A DNA stretch of 24,532 bases from JAQBGV01 sp032128395 (GCA_032128395.1 JAQBGV010000031.1:1-24532); one strand, 5' to 3'; shown: positions 15,154 through 23,978, numbered from the stretch's first letter. Program-made: numbers and translations. Notes: generated from the sequence alone by a model not told the origin.

Positions 15154-16041
15154 CTAGCCTCCCCAGTTCTCGCCGGTGATCCGGCGGTAGAGCTCGCGAT
15201 AGCGCTCGGCGGTCCCCGCGACGACCTCAGCGGGGAGATCGGGGGGCGGGCCATCGCCGCGCCACCCGTTCGATGAGAGGAAATCGCGCACGTACTGCTT
15301 GTCGAAGCTCGGCGGGCTGCCTCCCGGCTGGTACTGATCCGCAGGCCAGTAACGGGATGAATCGGCGGTGAGCACCTCGTCCGCGAGGATCGGCACTCCT
15401 CGCCCGGCGACTCGTCCGAACTCGAATTTCGTGTCGGCGAGAATCAGCCCCCGTTCGCGGGCCCACTCCCGTCCGAACTCGAACACCTCGACCGATCTCC
15501 ATTCGAGCTCGCGTACCAGGTCTTCGCCGATCTGAAGCGCTGCTTCTTCGGAGGAGATGTTCTCGTCGTGCCCGTCGGTCGACTTGGTTGCGGGGGTGAA
15601 GATCGGGTGGTCGAGGTGCGACGCTTCCTCGAGTCCGGTCGGGAGACCGATGCCGCACACCGTGCCCCGGTCCTGATATTCCTTCCAGCCGCTCCCGACG
15701 AGATATCCGCGCACCACGCACTCGATCGGCACCATTTCGAGCTTCCGGACCCTCATCGCCCGCGGACCCCACTTGCGCACCGCGTCGGCGAGCGGCTCCG
15801 GAAGGTCCGCCGCGTCGGTCGACAGCATGTGATGCTCGATCGAAGGGGGCAGGTGCTCGAGCCAGAACTTCGTCAGCTGAGTGAGGATCGCCCCCTTCTC
15901 CGGAATCGGTTGAGGGAGCACGACATCGTAGGCGGAGATTCGATCGGTCGCGACCAGGAGGAGCGCGTCCCCGAGGTCGTAGATGTCTCGGACCTTGCCG
16001 GTGGCGATCGGCTCTACCCCGGGGATTCGAAAATCGGTCAT
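15154..16041 (-). CDS. purC: Phosphoribosylaminoimidazole-succinocarboxamide synthase
   Basis: A 295-residue cytosolic enzyme joining CAIR and aspartate with ATP to give SAICAR, the purine step directly after PurE. Family motifs: TGKVRDIYD (14-22), LLLVATDRISAYDVVLPQPIPEKG, VPIECVVRGYLVGSGWKEY, DENISSEEAA and GLILADTKFEFG. Length fits the approximately 300-residue form. The ATG at 16041 has AGGAGG 7 nt upstream and overlaps the lpxL stop as ATGA, so its translation is probably coupled to lpxL. The longer open frame upstream (to 16221) is antisense-like noise within lpxL. Confidence 0.95.
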   Translation of the reverse strand: MTDFRIPGVEPIATGKVRDIYDLGDALLLVATDRISAYDVVLPQPIPEKGAILTQLTKFWLEHLPPSIEHHMLSTDAADLPEPLADAVRKWGPRAMRVRKLEMVPIECVVRGYLVGSGWKEYQDRGTVCGIGLPTGLEEASHLDHPIFTPATKSTDGHDENISSEEAALQIGEDLVRELEWRSVEVFEFGREWARERGLILADTKFEFGRVAGRGVPILADEVLTADSSRYWPADQYQPGGSPPSFDKQYVRDFLSSNGWRGDGPPPDLPAEVVAGTAERYRELYRRITGENWGG

Positions 16042-17078
16042 TCGGTTTCCTCCTGGCGGGACGGAGAGTGCCGTTTCGTCGACCCGGACGGCATGGTACC
16101 GGCGGGCTCGGAGGGCGTCGAGGCGAGCGGACGGGATCTCCACCGGCGGTGGATCCACAACCACTCCGCCGGATTCTCGCGGATCCGAGCCTCGATCCGT
16201 GCGGTCGCGAGCTGCGTCCACGCGTGGATCCGTTCCTCCGTGGTCCCTCCGTCAGGGATCGTCAGCGGCCCCTCGAAATCGACGCGATATTTCTGTCCCG
16301 GCACGACCCTGCGCGGGACCTGCAGGTACACGGCAGCCCCGGTTCGCTCCGCCAGCACGCCGACCGTCGTCACCGTCGCGGCCGGCCGGCCGAAGAAATC
16401 GACGAACAGGCCGCCGCGCTCGTTCTGGTCGAGGAACATCGTCACCGCCGCCCCCTCCTTGAGGAGCCGCATCAGCGGCCGGAGCGCTCCCTTTCGCGGA
16501 AACTGCTCGGGGCCGGCGATCGCGCGGGTTCGGACGATCCAGTCCTGCAGCACCTCGTTCTTCGTCGAGCGATACGGGAGCCCGATGCGCCATCCCAGCC
16601 GTACGAGCTGCCGCGCCGAGACCTCCCACGGCCCGAAGTGCCCGGAGAAGAAGATGATCGGCTCGCCCCGCTGCTGGCGCGCGAACGCCTCGGCATTGCC
16701 TGCGCCTGCTTCCGCGACTCGTTCGAGCCTCCCGGTCCGAATCCAACCGGGGAGGAGGACCCCCTCGACCAGGGTCATCGAAAACCGCCGCACGCTCTCG
16801 CGCCCGATCCGAGCCCGGTCGCGTGCTGAGAGTTGCTCCCCGAAGGCAGTCCTCAGGTTTTCGTCCGCGATGCGGCGGCGACTCGGCAGAAAGAGCCACA
16901 GGAAATCGGCGAAGCGGCGGCCGATGAAGAACGCGACGGGGACCGGGACGATCCGCAGCGGGGCCACGGTGATGCGGATCGCCCAGGCGGCGACTTGAGC
17001 GCGGAATCCGCGGCGCTCCCGCTCTCGCCGCCGCGCCCGAGCCTGCTCGCTCTCGGAAGTCGTCACCGCCGACCCCAT
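16038..17078 (-). CDS. lpxL: LpxL/HtrB-family lipid A late acyltransferase
   Basis: A 346-residue inner-membrane acyltransferase of the LpxL/HtrB family, which transfers a secondary acyl chain to a lipid A precursor. The catalytic H-x4-E motif is seen in FFSGHFGPWEVSARQL (His147, Glu152). LPYRSTKNEVLQDWI, FLDQNERGGLFVDFFG and ENPAEWLWIHRRW match later family blocks. An amphipathic or hydrophobic N-terminal stretch (about 29-65) follows an Arg-rich start, consistent with membrane association. The ATG at 17078 is preferred over GTG 17084 because GGAGGG lies 5 nt upstream. It is the first gene of a three-gene run with purC and purE. The tail after WIHRRW is Ser/Pro-rich and may have no function. 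The acyl donor and acylation site cannot be read from sequence. Confidence 0.82.
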   Translation of the reverse strand: MGSAVTTSESEQARARRRERERRGFRAQVAAWAIRITVAPLRIVPVPVAFFIGRRFADFLWLFLPSRRRIADENLRTAFGEQLSARDRARIGRESVRRFSMTLVEGVLLPGWIRTGRLERVAEAGAGNAEAFARQQRGEPIIFFSGHFGPWEVSARQLVRLGWRIGLPYRSTKNEVLQDWIVRTRAIAGPEQFPRKGALRPLMRLLKEGAAVTMFLDQNERGGLFVDFFGRPAATVTTVGVLAERTGAAVYLQVPRRVVPGQKYRVDFEGPLTIPDGGTTEERIHAWTQLATARIEARIRENPAEWLWIHRRWRSRPLASTPSEPAGTMPSGSTKRHSPSRQEETE

Positions 17079-17160
17079 TCTCACCCTCCGTTTCGGCCGG
17101 AGAGTCTACTCGCGGGACCGCTCGGTGCACGGCCCGAGGAGAGGATTCCTCCCGCCTTTC

Positions 17161-17196
17161 GTCACAGTCACAGAGCGCCGCGGTACACTCCCCCCC
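17161..17196 (+). promoter_or_regulatory. Candidate leaderless promoter of the radical SAM gene
   Basis: GTCACA (17161-17166, 4 of 6 to TTGACA), a 17-bp spacer, then TACACT (17184-17189), which ends 7 nt before the ATG at 17197. A C-run fills the gap and no Shine-Dalgarno exists. The same TACACT hexamer stands at nearly the same distance from mtnA. Confidence 0.45.
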
Positions 17197-18537
17197 ATGA
17201 GCACCCCGAGCACGGAACCGCACACCGGTCACCACGAGGCGCGCCTCGCCGAACTGGCACGGCTCGAGACGGAGTACGCCGACCTCCCGCCGGAAGCACT
17301 CCTCAAGGAGGACCTGCTCCGTCTCGGCATCGCGTTCGACGAGGAGACACTGCGGTTCTGCGCGGACTACAAGACGAAGTCCTACTTCATATTCAGCTTC
17401 GACATGATCCCGATCGACGCGATGGAACAGGACGAGAATCTGCGCGCGCCGGAGGAGATCCGCTTCTCCGGGGGGGACCACGGCTACCGAACCACCACCG
17501 TGTCGGTGCGTGTGAACCCCGCCTCCCCCTACCGCGCCCAACTGCGCGATGGGTCACTCGTCCTCGCCTGTGGTGCGCGCGAGCTCGCCAGCGTCGAGCT
17601 GCTGCCGGTCCCCGAATACTACCGACGCTCACTCGCGGGGGGACAACCGGTGAACGAGGTCGCACCGACGATCGAGTGGGGCTATTTGATCTACCTCACC
17701 GTCTACCGGAAGTGCCAGTACTTCGGGTTCAAGGAAGAGTGTCGCTTCTGCGACATCAACGAGAACTACCGGCAGCAGGTGAAGGCGGGAAGACCATACC
17801 GCACGGTGAAGCCGCTCGATGATGTTCTCGAAGCGCTCGCGATCATCGCCGAGACATCATCCGACTCCCACGCCTACACGTTGACCGGCGGGAGCATCAC
17901 CCGCACCCTGAAGGGCGAGAGCGAGGCGGACTTCTACGCCGCTTACGCCCGCGCGATCGAGGAGCGTTTCCCCGGGCGATGGATCTCGAAAGTGGTCGCG
18001 CAGGCCCTCCCCGAGGATGAACAGAAGAAGTTCCGCGACGCGGGGGTGCAGGTCTACCACCCGAACTACGAGGTGTGGGATGCGCGCCTCTTCGACGTGC
18101 TCTGCCCCGGCAAGGCGAGCTACGTCGGCCGCGACGAATGGCACCGCCGCATCATCGCCGCGCGTGACATCTTCGGTGCGGAGAACGTGATTCCGAACTT
18201 CGTCGCAGGGATCGAGATGTCGAGGCCGCACGGCTTCACCGACCCGAAGGAAGCGGTGGCGAGCACCGCGGAGGGGCTCGACTGGTTCATGAGCCAGGGG
18301 GTCTGCCCGCGCTTCACAGTGTGGTGCCCCGAGCCGCTCTCGCCGCTCGTCATGGAACGCGAGGGCGCGGGAGAGAAGCAACCGTCGGCGCCGCTCGAGT
18401 ATCACGTGGGGCTGCTGCGGGCGTGGCGGGACACGCACAAGAAGCACGGCCTGCCGGTACCGCCGGGGTATGGCCCGCCGGGGGCCGGAAACGCAGTCTT
18501 CAGCGTATCCAGCTTCATGGACGTGATCGAGGTCTGA
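17197..18537 (+). CDS. Radical SAM protein with C-x8-C-x2-C cluster motif
   Basis: A 446-residue protein that looks like a radical SAM enzyme of unknown substrate. The cluster motif reads YRKCQYFGFKEECRFCD: Cys173, Cys182 and Cys185, that is C-x8-C-x-Phe-C instead of the canonical C-x3-C-x-aromatic-C. A SAM-binding GGE-like segment (TLTGGSIT, 228-235) follows at the expected distance, and VYHPNYEVWDARLFDVLCPGK and NVIPNFVAGIEM fit later strands of the partial TIM barrel. The N-terminal about 150 residues form an extra domain (IRFSGGDHGYRTTTVSVRVNP) that I do not recognise. ATG 17197 was chosen because the protein-like composition begins there. Upstream residues are Arg/Pro-rich, and a -10-like element precedes it. 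It is divergent from lpxL across 118 bp and has no obvious partner gene. Confidence 0.72.
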   Translation: MSTPSTEPHTGHHEARLAELARLETEYADLPPEALLKEDLLRLGIAFDEETLRFCADYKTKSYFIFSFDMIPIDAMEQDENLRAPEEIRFSGGDHGYRTTTVSVRVNPASPYRAQLRDGSLVLACGARELASVELLPVPEYYRRSLAGGQPVNEVAPTIEWGYLIYLTVYRKCQYFGFKEECRFCDINENYRQQVKAGRPYRTVKPLDDVLEALAIIAETSSDSHAYTLTGGSITRTLKGESEADFYAAYARAIEERFPGRWISKVVAQALPEDEQKKFRDAGVQVYHPNYEVWDARLFDVLCPGKASYVGRDEWHRRIIAARDIFGAENVIPNFVAGIEMSRPHGFTDPKEAVASTAEGLDWFMSQGVCPRFTVWCPEPLSPLVMEREGAGEKQPSAPLEYHVGLLRAWRDTHKKHGLPVPPGYGPPGAGNAVFSVSSFMDVIEV

Positions 18538-18597
18538 GCCTCACCACCGCTCGGGACTGATCTCGCCCCTGCAGGAGCGTGGCGCCATGACTCTGTC

Positions 18598-18612
18598 GAG
18601 GGACTGTCCCTC
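18598..18612. terminator. Small palindrome between convergent genes
   Basis: GAGGGACTGTCCCTC is a palindrome around a central T, between the ends of the radical SAM gene (18537) and RNase D (18648). It could act as a short bidirectional hairpin, but it lacks flanking T-runs. The remaining part of this 110-bp gap shows nothing else. Confidence 0.25.
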
Positions 18613-18647
18613 AGGGATGGAAAATCGACGGGGCTCCGAGTCGCGTC

Positions 18648-19835
18648 CTACCGATCGTGGAACACCGGTGCACCGGTCTTCGGGTCGAGGTGCATGCTCA
18701 CCTGGCCCTCGACGAAGCGGACCAGCTCGTCGCCGACCAATTCGCGACGCCAGCCGGTCAGCAGCGAGCAGTCGCTGGCATGCACACCGCCGGCGAAGTG
18801 GTCGCGGACGAGGTTCTCGACGTCCCGAGCGTTCGCGACGATCGGGGGGGCGACCTCTTCCGCGCGGCAGAGCGCCTTCAGCACCGCCTGGAGGACATCG
18901 ACCATCGCCTCCGCCTCTGGGGTGAGGCGTTCTTTCTTTCCGATGTACGGCCGCTCTCCCTGCGGGATCGCCAGCCCTCGTTCGACCGCGGCGAGGATCG
19001 CGCTGCCGCTCCTCTTCGCTTCGCGCGGATGCAGGCCGCGGAGGCGCGACAAGTCGTCCTCGGAGCGCGGGGCACCACGGGAGACTTCGACCAGCACCTC
19101 GTCGGGGACGATGTTTCGCCGAGGGCGATCGCGCTCCTGCGCCTCGTTCTCACGCCAGATCGTCAATTCCTGCAGGATCGCGAGGCCGCGGGGGTCGAGT
19201 GTGCCGAACCGCTTCACCTTGCGGAAGAGTCGGTCCGGTGGAGTCACGTAGTACTCGGGGTCCTCGTAGCGGACCATCTCCTCCTCGGCCCAGCCGAGTC
19301 GACCCTTCGATCGCAGGCGCTCGACCAGGACGTCGTAGGCCCCCAGGAGCGGGCGCACGTCATCGAGCGCGTACTCTTCCTGTTTCTTCGAGAGAGGGCG
19401 CCGCAGCCAATCGGTGTAGCTCTCCCCCTTCTTCAGGGTCACCCCGAGGGTGCGCTCGATCATCACCCCGTAGGAGGCCTGGTGGCCGAGACCGGCGAGC
19501 GAACCCGCGATCTGCGTGTCCATGATGTTCCGGGGGATCTTACCGGTGCGGTAGTAGAAGATCTCCAGGTCCTGGCTCGCGGCGTGGAGGACCTTGGTCA
19601 CCGTCGGGTCGAGCACCAGTTCATCGATCGGGGTCAGGTCCGCACCCTCGACCGGATCGATCAGCACCGCCCGCTCGGCGGTCGCTACTTGCACCAACGC
19701 GACCTGTGGATAGAAGGTCCGCTCCCGGATGAACTCGACGTCGAGTGCGAGCCGACCCTCGGCGCGGGCCTCGTCGGCGAGCGCTCGGATCTCGGCAGTG
19801 TCCCGCAGGTAGGTCACCGTGGAAGCGCCGCTCAC
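18648..19835 (-). CDS. rnd: Ribonuclease D (DEDDy 3'-5' exoribonuclease)
   Basis: A 395-residue cytosolic exoribonuclease family member, typically trimming tRNA and other small RNA 3' ends. The DEDDy active site is complete: Asp32 and Glu34 in LALDVEFIRER, Asp89 in LHAASQDLEIF, Tyr155 and Asp159 in EEYALDDV. The region about 205-275 (LAILQELTIWRENEAQERDRPRRNIVPDE, LSRLRGLHP) is an HRDC-type nucleic-acid-binding domain, and a second such domain may follow. The start is GTG at 19835, which overlaps the kgd stop as GTGA. A GGGGG lies 6 nt upstream. An extension in this frame to 19922 exists but lies within the kgd coding sequence and is not needed. Coupling to kgd suggests shared expression and not a shared pathway. 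Confidence 0.88.
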   Translation of the reverse strand: MSGASTVTYLRDTAEIRALADEARAEGRLALDVEFIRERTFYPQVALVQVATAERAVLIDPVEGADLTPIDELVLDPTVTKVLHAASQDLEIFYYRTGKIPRNIMDTQIAGSLAGLGHQASYGVMIERTLGVTLKKGESYTDWLRRPLSKKQEEYALDDVRPLLGAYDVLVERLRSKGRLGWAEEEMVRYEDPEYYVTPPDRLFRKVKRFGTLDPRGLAILQELTIWRENEAQERDRPRRNIVPDEVLVEVSRGAPRSEDDLSRLRGLHPREAKRSGSAILAAVERGLAIPQGERPYIGKKERLTPEAEAMVDVLQAVLKALCRAEEVAPPIVANARDVENLVRDHFAGGVHASDCSLLTGWRRELVGDELVRFVEGQVSMHLDPKTGAPVFHDR

Positions 19836-22800
19836 GCCGTGCCCCCGAACGACTCGTCGAAGATGACCCGTGCCTCGGCGTCGTGCGCCCCCTTCGAGCC
19901 GGACGCAGTGCTCGCGCTCCACGACCGTCCGACGAATCGAAGCTCACGTCCGCCGAGCCAGGGGACGAAGCGCTCGAGCAGGAAGCACCACGCACCCATG
20001 TTGCGCGGCTCGTCCTGGACCCACAACAACTCCGCGTCCGGGAGTGCGTCGACGATCTCGAGGAGCGCCGTGCGGGGGAAAGGATAGAACTGCTCCAGCC
20101 GCACGATCGAGACGTCGTCGCTTCCCCGCGCTTCCCGTTCTGCGACGAGGTCGTAGTAGACCCGCCCGCTCGCGAAGATCAGCCGTGTGGTCGCGCTTCC
20201 GCGCGTCGGGTCGTCGATCACCTCTTGGAACCGGCCCGATGTGAGCTCGTCCGGGGCGCTCGCCGCCGCGGGGAGGCGGAGCAGGCTCTTCGGGGTGAGC
20301 ACCACGAGGGGCTTCTTCTCATCCGAGAGCGCCTGCCGCCGCAGGAGGTGGAAGTATTGTGCGGGGGTGCTCGGCTGGCAGACGCGCAGGTTCCCCTCCG
20401 CCGACAACTGCAGGAATCGCTCGAATCGAGCGCTCGAGTGCTCTGGCCCTTGCCCCTCGTATCCGTGCGGAAGGAGCATCACCACCGACGACCGCTGTCG
20501 CCACTTCTCCTCGGCGCTGGAGACGTACTGATCGATGATCACCTGCGCGCCGTTGACGAAGTCGCCGAACTGCGCCTCCCATAGGACGAGCGCGCTCGGG
20601 TTCGAGACGCTGTAGCCGTACTCGAACCCGAGCACCGCGAACTCGGAGAGCAGGCTGTCGAAAACGTGGAATGGGGCCTGACCTTCGGAGAGGTGCTTCA
20701 AGGGGCAGTAGCCGTCCCCCGTCCGGTGGTCGACGACGATCGAGTGTCTCTGACTGAACGTCCCGCGTCCCGAGTCCTCGCCGGAGAGACGGACCGGAAT
20801 CCCCGAGGTCACCAGCGATCCGAACGCGAGCAGTTCGCCGAGTCCCCAGTCGATGCGCCCTTCCCGGGCCTGACGGAGCCGTCGCTCGAACTGCCGGGCG
20901 AGCTTCGGGTGGATCGAGAACTCGTCGGGGACGGCGAAGACTCCATCGAGGAGACGATCGAATACCGCTTCCTCGATGCCGGTCTCGATCGACCCGGTCG
21001 CCACTCCTTCGGTCTCTTCGTGGTCCGGTCGAGGGAGGGTCGCGGCGCGTTCGGGCAGCGCCGCCTTGGTGTCGCGGTGCGCCTCGTCGAGGAGCTCATG
21101 GAAGTCTTCGAGCATCCGCTCGACCGTGGCGGGCTCGACCTCCTCGCGCTTGAGGAGCCGCTCCGCCGAGAGCTTCCTCGTCGACCGATGCGCCTCGATC
21201 TTCTCGACGATGAGCGGCTGGGTGAACGCGGGCTCGTCTCCCTCGTTGTGACCCCAACGACGGTAGCAGACCAGATCGATCACCACATCCTTGTGGAAGA
21301 GCTGTCGGTACTCGAGCGCGAGGCGGACGATGCGCACCGCCGCTTGCGGGTGGTCGGCGTTGACGTGGAAGATCGGCGCGGCGACCGAGCGGCCGACATC
21401 GGTGCAGTAGTGCGAACTGCGGGCGTCGTCTGGACCGGTCGTGAAACCGATCTGATTGTTGACGATCAGGTGGATCGTCCCCCCCGTCCGGTAGCCGCGG
21501 AGTTGGGACATGTTCAGCGTTTCGAAGACCACTCCCTGTCCCGAGAAGGCGGCGTCGCCGTGCAGGAGGATGGGGAGGACCTTGAGGTGCTGCAGATCCC
21601 CGAGCGACTCCTGGCGGGCGCGGACCATCCCCTCGACCACCGGGTCCACCGATTCGAGGTGGCTCGGGTTCGAGGCGAGGGTGAGCCCGATCGTCTTTCC
21701 TTCGCGTCCCTCGTGGGTGCCGTGGGAACCGAGGTGGTACTTCACGTCACCGGATCCCTGGGTCGACTCGGGGTCGGCATCCTCGAACTCGTGGAAGATC
21801 CGGCCGAGAGGCTTCTTCAGGATGTTCGCGAGCACGTTCAGGCGGCCACGGTGCGACATGCCGATGATCGCTTCGACGATCCCGTGATCGCATGCCGCGG
21901 TCAGGAGCGCATCGAGGACGGGGATCAGCGTCTCGCACCCCTCGAGGCTGAATCGTTTCTGCCCGACGTAGGTCGAGTGGAGGAACTTCTCGAAAGACTC
22001 GGCGCGGTTCAGCTCGTGGAGGATGTGGAGCTTCTCCTCGACCGACATCGACTCTTCGTTGCGGGTCGATTCCATCCGCTCCCGGAGCCACGCGCGCTCG
22101 TGGGGATCGGAGATGTGCATGAACTCGACGCCGACGTACTGACAGTAGGTCTGACGCAACGTGTCGAGGATCGTCCGCAACTTCATGCGGCCGCGCTCCC
22201 CGGCCACGCCACCGGCGAGGAAAGAGCGATCGAGGTCCCAGATCCCCAGTTCGTAGTGGTGGAGTTCGAGCTCGGGGTGCGGCTCCGGGGTGGTCCCCAG
22301 GGGGTCGAGGTTGGCCATCAGGTGACCTCGCACCCGGTAGGACCGGATCAATTCCATCACGCGGGACTGGCGCCAAGCGGCGGTCGTTGCGTGGTCCCCT
22401 TCGAACCGACCGGTCGCCGCACCGCTCGTCCAGATGAACGGTTCGTGCGGCACTCCGAGCGCGGCGAAGATCTGGTCGTAGAAGCGCTCCCCCCCGAGGA
22501 GGAGGCTCTCGATCGTGGCGAGGAACGCCCCCGACTCAGCCCCTTGGATCACCCGGTGATCGTAGGTGCTCGTCAGGGTCATCACTTTCGACATGCCGAG
22601 CTCGGCGATCGTCTCGAGCGCCATCCCCGCGCACTGGGGGGGGTAGCTGATCGAGCCGACCCCGATGATCGTCCCCTGCCCCGCCATCAACCGCGGCACC
22701 GACATCACCGTGCCGATCATCCCCGGGTTGGTGATCGTGACCGAGGTGTCGGCGAAGTCCTCGAGGGTCAGCTTGTTCCGTCGGGACCGTCCGATGAGAT

Positions 22801-23466
22801 CGTTGTAGGCGGCGTGGAACTCGGAGAACGTGGAACGGGCGGCATCCTTGAGGTTCGGCACCACGAGCGTGCGCTCGCCGCGCTTCTCGATGTCGATCGC
22901 CAGTCCGAGATTGGTGTAGTCCCGCACGAGCCGCTGCGGTGTCCCGTCCGCCTCGCGGTAGCCGTGATTCATCGCCGGGTGCTTCTCGAGCGCGCGCGGA
23001 CGACCGCATATCCGATCAGGTGGGTGAAGCTCACCTTCTCGCCGGCGGAGGCTTGTTGGTGCTCGTTGATCAGCCGGCGATTCTCCTCGAGGAGCCGCAC
23101 CGGGATCGTGCGCACCGTGGTCGCCGTCGGCACCCCGAGCGAGGTCTCCATGTTCTCGACGATCTTCGCGGCGATCCCTCGGATCGGCGTCAGCTCCGGC
23201 CGAGGAGGCTGTTCGTCGACATCCGTCTCGGCGGTGACGGTGACCCGGATCGCGGTCTCGGTGGCGGTGGCCGAACCGGAGCCGGGAGGTGCGGCCTGTG
23301 CGATCGGCTCGACCCGCGGGGCTGGGGGACGGGGCACTGCCGCGGCCCCGCCGCCGGGGTAGTCGGCGAAGAACTCCCGCCACGCGGCGCTGACCGCCTG
23401 CGGATCTGCGAGGTACTGCTGGTACAGGTCGTCGACGTATCCGGTGTTCGATCCGAAACTCGGCAT
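19832..23466 (-). CDS. kgd: 2-oxoglutarate dehydrogenase, mycobacterial KGD type (E2-like/E1 fusion), frameshifted
   Basis: This encodes the thiamine-diphosphate E1 of the 2-oxoglutarate dehydrogenase complex fused behind an acyltransferase domain, as in mycobacterial KGD and corynebacterial OdhA. Order: an N-terminal segment (FGSNTGYVDDLYQQYLADP), a Pro/Ala linker, an E2 catalytic domain without lipoyl domain (RGIAAKIVENMETSLGVPTA to TYDHRVIQGAESGAF), then E1 (MSHRGRLNVLANIL, GDAAFSGQGVVFETL, VNNQIGFTTGPDDARSS, RGTFSQRHSIVV, EAQFGDFVNGAQVIIDQY, LLPHGYEGQGPEHSSARFER). It would total about 1208 residues, close to the 1231 of the mycobacterial protein. The reading frame breaks at residue about 158: ...IGYAVVRA is read in one frame and LEKHPAMNHGY in another, because the CG run at 22990-22998 has two extra bases. 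As given, translation from 23466 stops near 22969. The start ATG 23466 fits the family N-terminus but has no clear Shine-Dalgarno. Its stop overlaps the rnd GTG. Confidence 0.88.
22990..22998 (-). other. Frameshift site in kgd: CG dinucleotide run
   Basis: The run reads gcgcgcgcg on the plus strand. Family-conserved residues on both sides (VSFTHLIGYAVVRA before, LEKHPAMNHGY after) would join in one frame if the run were exactly 2 nt shorter. Slippage in a short CG repeat, either in the organism or in sequencing and assembly, is the simplest cause. Confidence 0.85.
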
Positions 23467-23552
23467 GGAGCGGTGTTCCGTCGGCACTCGGGAGGGGATT
23501 TGTCCGACATCCCGGCTCTCCGCGTCCCGCACGCGGCCCAGGAGGGGCGATC

Positions 23553-23978
23553 CTACGATGGCCCCTCCGGCCCATCCAGGAGACCAGGTCTATATCGGAT
23601 CGATTGGTCGAGGAGAGTACCGAGACTCGGTTCATCGGCCCCGGGCGAGTCGATCGGTTCGATCGGGGCCGGGAGGCGCACCAAGAGCAGGCAGCCTTCC
23701 TCCGATCGCGGCCGGTGGATCGATCCCGGGGGATGCTCGATCCAGGTCCCCGGGCCGTGTACGCGACCGCCATCGTGGATCGACCCCTCGATCACCCAGT
23801 ATTCCTCCCCCTCCGGATGGCGGTGCGCGCCGTAGCTCGCACCCGGCTCGAAGTGGAGCAGGACCACCGATCCGCGACCGTCGAAGCGAATCTTCTTCCA
23901 GCGCACCCCCGCGTGGGGAGAGTCGCGCCACGGGAGATCTCGAGTCGCGATGAAGTTGCTCTTGGCGCCTGCGTCCAT
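23553..23978 (-). CDS. ChrR-type cupin protein
   Basis: A 141-residue single-domain cupin of the ChrR (anti-sigma factor C-terminal) type. The metal-site pattern is visible: GAHRHPEGEEYWVIEG supplies His52, His54 and Glu58 or Glu59, and HPPGSIHRP supplies His88. The GTWIEHPPGSIH block is characteristic of the ChrR-like subfamily. Such domains bind zinc or another metal and may sense oxidative stress or act as small dioxygenase-like enzymes. No anti-sigma zinc-finger domain or sigma factor gene is attached or adjacent here, so the function is open. ATG 23978 is chosen because the domain begins shortly after. There is no Shine-Dalgarno, but TATCCT lies 6 nt upstream. It is 42 bp from the divergent ACT gene and 86 bp before kgd, so kgd may be read from the same promoter. 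Confidence 0.75.
   Translation of the reverse strand: MDAGAKSNFIATRDLPWRDSPHAGVRWKKIRFDGRGSVVLLHFEPGASYGAHRHPEGEEYWVIEGSIHDGGRVHGPGTWIEHPPGSIHRPRSEEGCLLLVRLPAPIEPIDSPGADEPSLGTLLDQSIRYRPGLLDGPEGPS

Noticed and set aside
16252..17541. Minus-strand open frame of 429 codons
   Set aside because: Out of frame with lpxL and antisense to the radical SAM gene. Composition is Arg/Ala/Gly noise.
18657..20087. Plus-strand open frame of 476 codons
   Set aside because: Antisense to rnd and the end of kgd. The DEDDy active site on the minus strand settles the coding strand.
20666..23362. Plus-strand open frame of 898 codons
   Set aside because: Antisense to kgd, whose conserved motifs run along the whole interval. 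The plus frame shows no recognisable family features.
23467..23773. Upstream extension of the minus-strand E1 frame
   Set aside because: This frame is Arg/Ser-rich and overlaps the cupin gene. The real KGD N-terminus (FGSNTGYVDDLYQQYL) lies in another frame, joined through the CG-run frameshift.
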